A stretch of DNA of 64,000 nucleotides from Oscheius tipulae (lineage: Eukaryota; Nematoda; Chromadorea; Rhabditida; Rhabditidae): the NCBI GenBank assembly GCA_037178975.1, contig JASJZH010000004.1, forward strand, positions 1,736,001-1,800,000, written 5' to 3'. Within the stretch, counting starts at the first letter, position 1, and every line of letters starts with the position of its first letter. Below, in pieces: positions 23,101 through 34,778 of the stretch. Position numbers and translations under genes: made by a program. The notes below the pieces were generated by a model. It had not been told where the DNA came from. It saw only the letters and a list, made by a program, of their open reading frames with translations, and made no database searches.

Positions 23101-26100
23101 TATCAAAAAGACTGCTCCCCAGTGCAAAAAACATTTTCCTCAAGAATATTCCGATCACACCCATTACAACGATCGAGACTACCCAGTCAAGAGACGTCCA
23201 GATAACGGCGAGGGATTCTCTTTGAAAAATTCATCTGGGAAAGAAGTCTGGGCTGACAACAGATACGTCGTCACGACAAATTTTGACCTCTTATCCGAAT
23301 TCGAATGTCATATTTGCATCGAAGTCATTTCACAGATAAGGGTATTCAAGTATCTGTTTAAGTACATTTATAAGGTGCCTATATTTTCTTAATTTTGGCA
23401 ACAAAACGTTTTAGGGATATGACAGAGTGATAATCGAATCAATCAGTAATTTGGGAGGAATGGATGTAAAGGCTGACATGACTACAACCGGCCATATTTT
23501 CCACTCTGTCAGTTCTCACATGTCCCAAGGAGTCCTTAAAAGGCGAAACGCAGAGGCTGTGAAAATGTTATCTCTTAATGACGTTTCAGCGTAAAAAATT
23601 TAAGTAAATTTGCCTAAAAATTGGGTTTAGAACGGACGAAAACAAAAATCCAATGCTCGTGTACGATGAAAATCATCTCATCGAAGATCAAAGAGAGTTG
23701 ACAGCATGTGAAGCGGCATGGGAAATAACCAATTTTCCACGAGCTCATGCTACTCACACTGTCGAGACTCTCTTTGTCCATGCTCCTCACGAAGAGCCGA
23801 TACACATTTTCGAAGGTGAAGAAGAAGAAATGTATGAGAAGGCCCAAGAAAACCAAGTTACTAGCCGTCTCAAAGCCTGGTTTGAGCTCAACAAAAGTGA
23901 CGAGTCTGCCAAGAATCTGCATTATCAAGAGCTCCCCAAGTATTATATCTACGAAAAAGATCACTGGAGAAAACGACAGAGAAATTTGAGTCAGCATATT
24001 CTCGGCACTGTCAAATCAGTTCATCCCCGAAATATTGAGCAATTCGCTATTCGATTACTGGCCACTACTCGAAAAGGAGTTACCTCTTTTGACGATTTGA
24101 GAACTGTGGACGGTGAAATATGTGATACTTTTGTTTCTGCCGCTAAGGTATCTTCTGGCAAACTTCCAGTTCAAATTTGAGTTCTAGAAACTGAAACTTA
24201 TGACTGATCAACAAGAATGGCATGACGCTATAGCCGAAGCAGCTGAATTCCAAAAACCTCCGGCTATAAGACGCCTCTTCAGCTCAATCCTTCTCTATTG
24301 TGCTGTATTGGATCCAAAAGACCTTTGGGAAAAACAGAAAGAACACTGTTATGAAGCGAGACCAGATTGGTCTGACGAACGAAAAGAAGCCCAGGCTCTC
24401 TATCATATCGGCAAAACCTTAGAGTATCACGGAACGAGTTTGAGTCGTCTCAACTTGCCAGGTTTCTTTTTAAAAAAGGTTACTATTAAGCCCAAGTTTT
24501 AGAAATTAGACGAAAACATTTGCCAGAAAATGTCGAAGAGAATAGTGATGCTTTTGAAGACCAAACTACCCCAGCAATAGCTACTCAAATAGCTCAAAAC
24601 TTCATCAACGTAATCTTTCCATCTATTGTTTGCTTTTAAAAACAATTCAGCGCCTCAATGCTGACCAAAGACGTGTTTTTAAAACAATTTCGGAGTCAGT
24701 TATGAACCAAAAAAGACAGAGTTTCTTTATAAATGGAGCCGGAGGGACAGGCAAAACGTTTGTCTACAAAGCACTCTACTATTATTTCCGATCGAAAGGC
24801 CTAAAAGTAACCATTTTTGTACAAATCTATTAAAATTTTATAGGTTTTGGCATGTGCACACACAGGTGTAGCAGCAATTTTACTCCCTTTTGGTCAAACA
24901 GCTCACCGAGCTTTCCATATTCCTCTATTGACAGAAGAAAGCATGCACTGCAAAGTGAAGCTCTCGAATCATCAGATGGTAAAAAGAAGTTTTTCCAAAT
25001 TAGTTGACTTTTAGCACAATATCTTCATGACGTAGATGTAGTTCTGTGGGACGAGGCCCCTATGACTGACAGACGAACTTTGCAATCAGTTCACGAGTTG
25101 TTTATCAACATTCACGTAAATGACCCAGCCGCTTGTGGCAAACCATTTGCTGGAATTCCATTCGTTTTCGGCGGAGACTTTCGTCAAACTCTTCCTGTCG
25201 TTTTAGGAGTAAAAGGAGCAGAAGTGTTGAATTACAGTTTGCTCAGAAGCGACTTATGGAAAAAGCTGACAGTTTGTACACTTTTTAATCATGTCAAAAA
25301 AGTTACTTTAGGTCTGTCATCTTAAAGTGAATGTTCGCGCTCAATCTGACCCAAAATACTCGGAATTTCTGACAAAAATAAGTGACGGCACAGCAAATAT
25401 TGATCAAAATCTCCGCGAAACGGATCAAGAAGTAGATTTACCTCAAAGTATCATCGCGAACTCGGAAGAGGAATTGATTACTGAGCTTTTCGGCAAAAAA
25501 AACGATCCAAACAAAAAGATTGCTAATCGCGAACTCGTCGAAAGTACCTCAATAATGACAGTCGATAATCGTACAGCTTTCCTTCTCAACGACAAGGTTC
25601 AAAACTTTTAGTTTCCAAAAACACAGATCTGTTTAGATTCTTAGTATTCTTGATGGAGAAACAGTCGAATACAAAAGTATCGACGAGTACGATCCGAACA
25701 AGGGTTTCGAAAATTTGGATCCAGACATCTACAATACAATTACCCCCTCCGGAATGCCTTTGCATAATCTTCGTCTAAAAGTTGGGGCTGTGGTCATTCT
25801 TTTAGTTAACTTGAATGTCTCCAAGGGTCTTGTAAACGGAACTAGACTAATCATAACGAAACTAGGCAAAAACGTTAGTTTTTTTTTAGATATTATAAAC
25901 TAAAATATCGTTTTCAAGATTATTCTCGCTGATCCAGTAACGAACGATTCCATTTCTCACAAAAAACATGATCCCGTCATCTTACACAGAATGCGAATGT
26001 CTACTACGAGCGCTCCATCACGAGAACTAGCATTTGTACGCTGGCAGTATGTTTTTCTATTTTTTTTGAAGCTCCCAACTAAGATTATCGTTGAAAAATT

Positions 26101-26335
26101 AGTCTTTTACAGCTTTCCCCTCAGACTAGCCTATGCAATTACCTGTAACAAAGCCCAAGGGCAAACCCTCAAACACGCCGGACTGATTCTTAGGACGCCA
26201 TGTTTTGCCCACGGCCAATTGTATGTTGCGCTCAGTAGAGTTCGAAAAGCCGAAGACATCAAGGTCTACATCGCCAACTCGGAAAAACCTAACAGAACCA
26301 TTAATGTTGTTCATAGAAATGCGGTTATTGATTAA
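20144..26335 (+). CDS. Helitron Rep-helicase (RepHel), copy 2, frameshifted
   Basis: Same layout as copy 1: cysteine motif near 20635-20695; N domain (DHVSLREYALYQLQQRYKQD, about 22200-22260); HUH motif GPPHAHII at 22851-22874; KYLFKYIYKG near 23347-23377; Walker A at 24735-24761; WDEAPM near 25045-25065. The GGDFRQTLPV motif (about 25170-25200) is kept, as are the C-terminal NKAQGQTL and YVALSRVRKAED motifs (about 26150-26260). Two lesions are visible. Two extra bases near 24963 break the frame into the Walker B exon, and a 13-base insertion-like stretch at about 25312-25324 breaks it again before NVRAQSDPKY. Unless splicing differs, full-length product is unlikely. Several acceptors end TTTGAG, for example before the GMVKWFAYSIEFQARG exon. 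Confidence 0.85.
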
Positions 26336-26620
26336 GTTTATGGTTTCTATTGGCATAAATCAACAATAAAATTTGGTCTTTTGGGAATTAAAGCTGCAAT
26401 TATAGACATTTCTGAGTGTTTAGACATCTTGTTTGGCAAAAGGCTGGTTGATTTGCTGAATTTTGACTTTTTTGTGTGAAAAAGAAACAGTCAAAAGCAG
26501 GCATCAGGCAGAAAAAAAAACTAACTTGATATAATCGCTTTTCGTCCTGGCCCCGTCCTTCCCGTAGACGGCACGAATGGCCTTCCTGACATCATCTTCT
26601 CATCCCGAAACTGTTATTCT

Positions 26621-26684
26621 CCGCTCGGGGGGCGAGCGGGCATCCCAAGTGTTGTTCCCCGTGTGGGGGAACGGGTACTCCTAA
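26621..26684 (+). other. Helitron 3' terminal hairpins and CTAA end, copy 2
   Basis: Stem 1 spans 26621-26639 and stem 2 spans 26654-26672, with CTAA at 26681-26684. Identical to copy 1 across both stems. Confidence 0.7.
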
Positions 26685-26699
26685 AAATTAGACATTTAT

Positions 26700-29600
26700 C
26701 TTGAGAAAAAAGAACTACTTACTCTCTTCATTGTTCTCCGACGTTATTTCGCAACAAAACATAACAAATATAAAAAAAGGTATTGAGAAAAGGAAAGAAC
26801 CATTGGAAAACTAAAGAGATAACCTTCACTACAACAAAACTAGAAAAAAAAAGACGAGCCAATTAGCTAGCAAAAAAAAAGTACGCAAATGTGCGCCAAT
26901 GACATTTTCAATGCGACGAGCAATTATTTTTACGTACTCTTCGCTAACTTCCACTAAAGCAAGCAGCGAGCATGTCTCTAACGACTAAGATCATCAGAAA
27001 CTTCATAATATCAGAAACAACCGCCTATCCCTCACTGCCGAGCTACAGCGATTTGGAAATGTAAATTATGATTATTTCGTTTGAATTTCCCGCCAAAATT
27101 AGAAAAGTGCGTTAATGATATTTTCGATGCGACGAGCAGGTATTTTTACGTACTCTTCGCTAATTTCGACTGAAACAAACGGCGAGGGCAGCCCGAGGGT
27201 GCATGGTTCTGACACCTTAGAACATCCAAAAGTCTCCGATAGCAGCACATCCGCCTAACCCTAGTTTACTATATAATTATAAATCGCGTAGTGTAACGAA
27301 ACTTTTTTTTCGACTCAGGCCCTATGGATGGTATATGTAGGTAGTACTCAACGAGTGTTATCGATACATACTAATAATACCCGAAAATACTCACTTGCCG
27401 AAGCGGTACGGGCGAAACTTCCCAAAAAATCGGGGGGAAAAATGATCGAATTTCGGGTTCTGAGTGGTATAATCTTGTAGAACTCAACGAGTACATTAAC
27501 AAGTTCACTAAAAATCCGAAAATGAAATATTCGTTGAAGAGCTACAGCGATTTGTAAATCAAAATTTTGACTTTTTCGTTTGAATTCCCCGCCGAAATTT
27601 GAAAAGTACGCAAAAGCGCGTCAATGACATTTTCGTTGCGACGAGCAAGTACTTTTTTACGTATTTTTTTTTCGCTACTTTTGATATAAACAGACAGCGA
27701 GAGCGGCTGCTGAAGACAGCCAGCCCGAGGATGTATGGTTCTGGTTCTCTCGCCTAAGAATATCAGAAAGTCACAAAAGTATCAGAAAAAAAACCCTATC
27801 CTTAAATTTGACTCAAATAAGCAGCGAGGGGGCAGCCAACCCGAGGGTGTAGGTTCTGCCGCCTCAGGACATTGGAAACTCCATAATATCAGAAGCAACC
27901 GCCTATCAATATCCACTATCTTTCGCTAATTTTGACTCAAACAGACAGCGAGGGCGGCTGCCGCTTATCAATATCCACCTGTTACGTTCTAAGTGGTATA
28001 GTGTTGTAGCGCTCGACGAGTACAATAAGGAGTTGAACAACAACCGTTAAAAAAAACCATCGTCGAATTAGAGCCCTTTAAAAATTGAAGTTTTGATTTT
28101 TACCGTTTAAATTCCTCGCCAAAATTTGAAAATTACGCAAAAGTGATTCAATGAAATTTTCGATGTGATCAGCCATTATTTTTACGTACCTTTCGCTACT
28201 TTTGGTACAAACAGACAGCGGGGGCGGCTGCTGAAGGCAGCCAGTCCGAGGGTGTATGGTTCTGCCGCCTTGGGACATCCAAAATTCCCAGTTTCAGTAC
28301 AGCAGCCTATCGCTATGTAACTATCTCTACATCCATCTATGCCTATCCCTAATTTTGACTCAAACAGACAGCGAGAGCGGCTGCCGAAGGCATCCAGCCC
28401 GACGGTGTATGGCTGTACCGCCTAAGATCATCAGAAACTATAATGTTTCGAAGAAACGCTTATCTCTATCCAGTTATCCCTAAATCCCCCTATCCCTATC
28501 GCTAAATTTGGCTCAAATAAGCAGCGAGAGGTGCAGCCAGCCCAGCGGTGTATGGCTATACTGCCTTGGAATATCGGAAACTCTATAATATCAGAAACAA
28601 CCGTCTATTCTTACATCTGCCTATCTCTATCGCTAATTTTAATTCAAACCGTTTATCTCTATACACCTACTGGGTTCGAAGTGGTATTCTTGTAGAGCTC
28701 GACGAGTACACTAACGAGTTTAACAAAAATCCGATTAAAAAAATCTATCGCCGGGTTACAGCGTATTGAAATTTGAAATTTTGATTTTAACGTTTGACTT
28801 TTGAACTTTTGACCTATATTTGAAAAGTACGCAAAAGTGCGTCAATGATATTTTCGTTGCGACGAGCAGGTACTTTTTACATTTTTTTTTCGCTACTTTT
28901 GATATAAACAGACAGCGAGAACGGCTGCTGAAGACAGCCAGCCCGAGGATGTATGGTTCTGGTTCTCTCGCCTAAGAATATCAGAAAGTCACAAAAGTAT
29001 CAGAAAAAACCCTATCCTTAAATTTTACTCAAATAAGCAGCGAAGGGGGCAGCCAACCCGAGGGTGTATGGTTCTGCCGCCTCAGGACATTGGAAACTCC
29101 ATAATATCAGAAACAACCGCCTATCAATATCCACTATCTCTCGCTGATTTTGGCTCAAACAGACAGCGAGGGCGGCTGCCGCTTATCCTTGTCCACCTAT
29201 TAGGTTCTAAGTGGTATAGTGTTGTAGAGCTCGACGAGTACAATAAGGAGTTGAACAAGAATCGTTTAAAAAAACCATCGTCGAATTACAGAGCTTTAAA
29301 AATTGAAGTTTTTTTTAACGTTTAAATTCCTCGCCAAAATTTGAAAATTACGAAAAAGTGATTCAATGAAATTTTCGATGTAATCAGCCATTATTTTTAC
29401 GTACCTTTCGCTACTTTTGATACAAACAGACAGCGAGGGCGGCTGCTGAAGGCAGCCAGCCCGAGGGTGTATGGTTCTGCCGCCTTGGGACATCCAAAAT
29501 TCCCAATTTCAGTACAGCAGCCTATCCCTATGTACCTATCTCTACATCCGCCTATGTCTATCCCTAATTTTGACTCAAACAGACAGCAAGAGCGGCTGCC

Positions 29601-31870
29601 GAAGGCATCCAGCCCGAGGGTGTATGCCTGTACCGCCTAAGATCATCAGAAACTATAATTTTTCGAACAAACGCTTATCTCTATCCAGTTATCCCTTAAT
29701 CCCCCTATCCCTATCGCTAAATTTGACTCAAATAAGCAGCGAGGGGGGCAACCAAGCCGAGAGTATGGTTCTGCCGTCTTGGAACGTCGAAAACTCCTCA
29801 ATAGCAGAATCAACCGCTTATCCCCCTCCACCTATCGGGTTCAATAATCTTGTAGAGCTCGATGGGTACAATAAGGAGCTGAACAAAAAGATCCGATAAA
29901 AAATAATTCAACGCTGTGTCACAGCGATTTGAAAATGAAAACTATGATTATTTCGTTTGAATTACCCGCCAATTAGAAAAGAGCGTTAATGACATTTTCG
30001 ATGCGACGAGCAGTTATTTTTTACGTACTTTTCGCTAATTTCGACTGAAACAAACGGCGAGGACAGCCAGAGGGTGCATGGCTCTGACGCCTTAGAACGC
30101 CCAAAAGTCTCCAATAGCAGTACATCCGCCGAACCCTAGTCTACCTATATAATTATAAATCGCGTAGTGCACATGTAAACTTTTTCTTTTTGACCCAGAC
30201 TCTATTGTTGGTATATATTGGTATACATAGGTAGTACTCAACGAGTGTTATCGATACATACCAATAATACCCGAAAATACTCACTAGCCGAGGCGCGACG
30301 GGTAAAACTTCCCAAAAAATCGGGGCGCTTTTTTGGCGAATTTCGTGTTCTAAGTGGTATAGTTTTTTAGAGCTCGATGAGTACAATAACAAGTTCAACA
30401 AAGATCCGAAAATTAATTACTCGTTGTCGAGCTACAGCGATTTGTAAATCAAAATTTTGACTTTTTTGTTTGAATTCGCCGCCAAAATTCGAAAAGTACG
30501 CAAAAGCGCGTCAATGACATTTTCGTTGCGACGAGCAAGTACTTTTTTACGTATTTTTAGGAGTTGAACAAGACCCGTTAAAAAAAGTCCATCGTCGAAT
30601 TACAGCGCCTTGAAAATTGAAATTTTGATTTTTAACGTTTAAATTTCTCGCCATCATTTGAAAATTACGCAAAAGTGTTTCAATGAAATTTTCGATGTGA
30701 TCAGCCGTTATTTTTACGTACCTTTCGCTACTTTTGATACAAACATAGCGAGGGCGGCTGCTGAAGGCAGCCAGCCCGAGAGTGTATGGTCCAGCCTCCT
30801 TGGGACATCCAAAATTCCCAGTATCAGTACAGCAGCCTATCCCTATGTACCTATCTCTACATTCATCTATGCCTATCCCTAATTTCGACTCAAACAGAGA
30901 GCGAGAGCGGCTGCCGAAGGCATCCAGCCCGAGGATGTATGGCTGTACCGCCTAAGATCATCAGAAATTATAATTTTTCGAACAAACGTCTATCTCTATC
31001 CAGTTATCCCTAAATCCCCCTATCCCTATCGCTAAATTTGACTCAAATAAGCAGCGAGGGAGACAGCCAGCCCAGCAGTATATGGCTATACTGCCATGGA
31101 ACATCGGAAACTTTATGATATCAGAAACAACCGTCTATTCTTACATCTGCCTATCTCTATCGCTAATTTTAATTCAAACAAGCAGCGAAGACGGCTGCCG
31201 TTAATCTCTATACACCTACTGGGTTCGAAGTGGTATTCTTGTAGAGCTCGACGAATACACTAACGAGTTTAACGAAAATCCGATTAAAAAAATCTATCGC
31301 CGGGTTACAGCGTATTAAAATTTGAAATTTTTACCTATATTTGAAAAGTACGCAAAAGTGCGTCAATGAACTTATTGCGACGAGTTTTTACGTGCTTTTC
31401 GCTACCTTTGGTACAAACACACAGGGAGGGCGGCTGCTAAAGGCAGCCAACCCGAGGGTGCATGGTTCTATCGCCTAAGAACATCAGAAAGCCTATCCGC
31501 TTATCTCTACATCCGTTTATGGCTAATTTTGACTCAAATAAGCAGCGAGAACGGCAACCAGCTTGAGGGTGTATGGTTCTGCTGCCGTAAGACGTCGAAA
31601 ACTCCATAATATCAGAAACAACCGCCTATCCCTCACTGCCGAGCTACAGCGATTTGAAAATGAAAATTATGATTTTTTCGTTTGAATTTCCCGCCAAAAT
31701 TAGAAGAGTGCGTTAATGACATTTTCGATGCGACGAGCAGGTATTTTTACGTACTTTTCGCTAATTTCGACTGAAACAAGCGGCGAGGGCAGCCCGAGGG
31801 TGTATGGCTCTAACGCCTAAGATCATCAGAAACCTCATAATATCAGAAACAACCGCCTAACCCTAGTCCT
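26700..31870. repeat. Satellite-like array 2
   Basis: About 5.2 kb built from the same blocks as array 1, in higher-order arrangement: stretches near 27660-28560 recur at 28860-29700 and 30700-31100. The GGCTGCTGAAGGCAGCC hairpin core and GACAGCGAGGGCGGCTGC recur many times on the + strand. Partial copies of the ATTATAAA repeat start near 27283 and 30149. No gene seen. Confidence 0.8.
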
Positions 31871-32293
31871 ATCTATATAGAATTGACTGTGGATGTCTTA
31901 CTTCGTTGTCGCTAGACGAATGAAAATCTAACAAACCATTGTCAATGGCATCGACTTCACCACTGTACAACAGCGTATAACCCCGTTTTGTAGTTTCGTC
32001 AGCCAGTTCAGCTCTGATGACCATTCGAAGATCTGTTTTGGACTGACAGTACTCATTTACGGGTGAGAACGAAGAAAAGTTACACTGGTAGAGGGTACAT
32101 TTCCAGAAGGAACTGGCAGAAGAAGACATTCCTCGAACTTGTGACCCATGTAGGTGGCTCGCTTGTCGACATCCGACATCAGTCTGTTTCTGAAAAGGTG
32201 AGCATGACAAGTTGTTTTCCAGTTCCTGACAAGTAGACTGAGTTCACTGCCTTCAATATTTATTAGCAGTGTTTGAACACCTCTTCATTTATC

Positions 32294-32390
32294 TTTTGTT
32301 TCATCCTTTACTGATTAGAACAGAAATGTGCTGATAGTAAAGAAAATCGTCTAAGCCACAGGAAAGCAAATTCTTGACCAGAAAAACGTT
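32294..32390. repeat. Direct repeat, copy B (partner at 4683-4782)
   Basis: Inside the DXO N-half second intron; about 95% identical by eye to 4683-4782. Confidence 0.85.
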
Positions 32391-33274
32391 CATCCACCTT
32401 ATAAATCGTACTTGAATCATTTTGCAAAGTTCCTTTCCTCAAAATGTTTCAAATCGTATACTTATTGTTCTGTCGCACAAATCCGCCATTGTCCTTAATT
32501 CCCACGATCAGATGTATACTTATCGATCTGTACTGTCGAGTTCTGGTCTTGTGATTTTTTCGGTTTCAATGTTCCTTGAAAATGTATGATTGCGCTTCTA
32601 GCATTACCGAGAACAGCGCTCATTCAACTATATATCAGACTTAAAACACAAACGGTTGCTCACGCTCGTTTCTTTGCCTCTGTGTCCTCTTCCTCAATGA
32701 AAAGGATCCCTTTTCTCTTCTCGCAAACAATTTGCCAGTCTCCTTTCTCCTTCAGCTGTCGCCCAGCCGCCATCCTTCCCAGTATTCCCCTCCTCGAGAC
32801 TATCGTAGCTCCATTCAGCACCTAAATACTTTTTTTGAATGATTGCTTTTCCACTAACCTTTTTCAGGTCTCTCGCCGGTGATTTTGCTATCAAATACTT
32901 TAGGAGAATCTCGATCGTTTTGTGATCTTCTTTCTCATTTCGGTTAGATTCAGCATAGCCCTTGTTCAGATTGAAGGGGAGCTTGGCTTGGTGGTTCAGA
33001 CGGCGATGACCTGGAATTTTTGGACTTTCTCGGCAGAAAAGAGCCCTACCCTCCACGTCGAAACTGATAGAGAACCCATTTTGGGGGTGGTTGTAGGTGA
33101 GGTAGTCCTCCAAGTGTTCTAATGATAGCATTCAATTTGTAACTTTGTTGTTTCACTCTGGAAGTATAACAAGTTTTTGACAGAGAAGACTAGTAACAGA
33201 GTGGAAACAATAAATACATGACAAGGTTAGATATTCTTTGCCCAGAAGTGTTCACACTAAACCTTACTGTTTCA
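32297..33274. promoter_or_regulatory. TGTTTCA motifs around the DXO N-half
   Basis: Cores at 32297, 32445, 33149 and 33268, all on +. The last is the full CTGTTTCA consensus. These are candidate 21U-RNA promoters. Confidence 0.4.
32470..32515. repeat. Fragment of the DXO C-terminal exon
   Basis: About 45 bases identical to 4432-4476, which encode GIKDNGGFVRQ on the minus strand. It lies in an intron of the N-half gene, so it is a displaced exon scrap from a local duplication. Confidence 0.85.
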
Positions 33275-33850
33275 ACTGTCGGGCAATACTGGAAGTTTTT
33301 TAGTTCCACTTCTTATGTATAAAACTTCCGGCCTGAGGAAAGTGATCAAAGTTATAAATACACAAACATCTGAGCTCGAAGGACCGGGAAGAGGGTTCGG
33401 TCGAAATTTTTTTTAATACCGATGCGATAAACAGGCAAACACCCAAATTCATCTCCTGCATTTCTTTTATGTTTCGAGGAGATCTTATACAGAACAGCTC
33501 TCTTACACACATCAGTATCAATGATTGAAATGTAGCTGAAATGCCACAGTAAACTGACTACAGTTCAAGACGGGTTGAAAAAAAGAAGCAGGAAGAACTG
33601 CAAAGTGCGATCAGTTCACTTTGGCCTGGCTATCTGAAAAATCGATTTTGTGGCTTGTTTACGCGGCGGCAAAAGGGGGGGGTCACTTTGTTGTCCACTT
33701 CGTTTGTCTAGCTATCTCTTCGTCTCGCGATTTCTCTGTCAATAGAGAATACTGTCCCAGTCATTCTGTTCATAGCCTAAGTACTCTTCTTCATAACTTG
33801 TTGAACTTTCCCTAACAATACAGTTCCTCTGAACTTGTCTACCGGAACAC
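33132..33850. other. Intergenic between DXO N-half and decayed gene
   Basis: Presumed promoter side of the DXO gene. No coding exon recognised. A run of seven G lies at 33675-33681. TGTTTCA cores are at 33149 and 33268. Confidence 0.4.
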
Positions 33851-34383
33851 AAAAGCTATTCGACAGACAAATGAAGCACAGGCTGCTGAAAGATTCCGTC
33901 TTCACTTTGGTCGACAAGGATGGACACCGAAGCCGTCGGACAGAAGCACCTTGATGGCGCTACTCTGACGCTGGCTGAGAAGAAGATGGCGTAGCTTCCT
34001 AATAAGATAAGAGAGTTTCCGTACGATGCTGAATACTTCATGAAGGGAATGATGGGACACTTCCGTCATTTACTCATATTCGCCTAACTAGCCGCGCGGC
34101 AATCTCAACCACTGCAAAAACTACAACGCCCAGCCTACCCCTTTCCCCGATGGCGCTGGAATGGTTGGCTACCACACCTCCTACAGATGTGACTTCCTGG
34201 AGAAGTACGTCAACGCCTACCTCGAGGAAGGAGGGTTTTTGTGGGTTTGGCTGACGGACGGACAGGTCATCCGCCACATCGTGACCAAGAAGCTCCTGAA
34301 CCCGATGGACTGCGAGAGGGAACTGGAGCAGCTCAGAGAGAGAGACAGAAGAAACTGGAGGACGGAAGCCATGCCTAGATGAG
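33851..34383 (+). pseudogene. Decayed unrecognised gene
   Basis: Coding-like stretches in different frames: about 33834-33965 (AERFRLHFGRQGWTPKPSD), about 34015-34075 (FPYDAEYFMKGMMGHFRH) and about 34095-34383 (GMVGYHTSYRCDFLEKYVNA ending WRTEAMPR then stop). The last is GC-rich and protein-like. In-frame stops and frame changes without good introns between them suggest a pseudogene or a badly resolved gene. No family recognised. Confidence 0.4.
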
Positions 34384-34778
34384 ACAAAAATAACGAACAT
34401 GGAATTAATGTCTCAGGGTGGTAAGACGGTTTTCTTTACTACCATGCTTCTGTTCTACTTTTCTTGGAACCTCTCCTGTATTATTGTAGTAGTGGCTCTG
34501 CGAGAGATATGATTATTTCGGTTTAACTTGAATGTTTTTAGCGTATACTGTCATTTTAACCACAGGCTTGAACTTGCAGTTTTGTCCTTCACCCCATTGA
34601 GTTGACTACCCGGCATTGGTGTTTGGGACAGTTATAGTTAATACAACTTGGGCAACACCCTATAAAACAACCTGGATTTATAAAAACGGTAATATCCTTT
34701 CAAAAAGTTGGAGATCAAAGAATCATACTAGACATAGAATCAAAATGTAGTTTGTAGAGTTGTCATTCGCAACATAAT

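Larger units (their letters stand above)
16987..26684 (+). mobile_element. Autonomous Helitron, copy 2
   Basis: Second copy of the Helitron unit in the same orientation. It starts with the ATTATAAAGGGCG repeat and ends with the hairpin pair (26621-26672) and CTAA (26681-26684). All three genes are present. It keeps the helicase segment missing in copy 1 but has its own frame disruptions. The left limit is where homology starts, not a proven transposon end. Confidence 0.75.
31902..33131 (-). pseudogene. N-terminal half of a DXO/RAI1-family decapping nuclease
   Basis: Four exons join in frame: 33131-32859, 32821-32664, 32189-32061, 32013-31902. They encode about 224 residues of a DXO/Dom3Z enzyme (RNA decapping and 5'-3' exonuclease). 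Visible family features are the N-terminal FNLNKGY region, the arginine block (SRRGILGRMA), the WQIVCEKRKGILFIEEEDT strand pair, YMGHKFEECLLL with the FE motif, and the metal-binding GEVDA motif. The coding sequence stops at a good donor (GAA then GTAAGA) facing satellite array 2. The next expected exon (E-x-K region) is found only 27 kb away at 4637. The intron 32663-32190 contains scraps matching the C-terminal exon and its flank (32470-32515, 32294-32390). This is either a gene with a giant transposon-filled intron or a truncated duplicate. Confidence 0.7.

Noticed and set aside
16247-31013. Many 60-140-codon frames in the satellite arrays
   Set aside because: Translations repeat the same repeat-derived phrases in several frames; no coding signal.
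26700-31870. CRISPR-like regular repeats
   Set aside because: Units are long, diverged and overlapping, without constant short repeats and unique spacers; the genome is eukaryotic.
15000-31900. Telomere-like GCCTAA occurrences
   Set aside because: Single GCCTAA or CCCTA words inside satellite units, never in tandem (TTAGGC)n.
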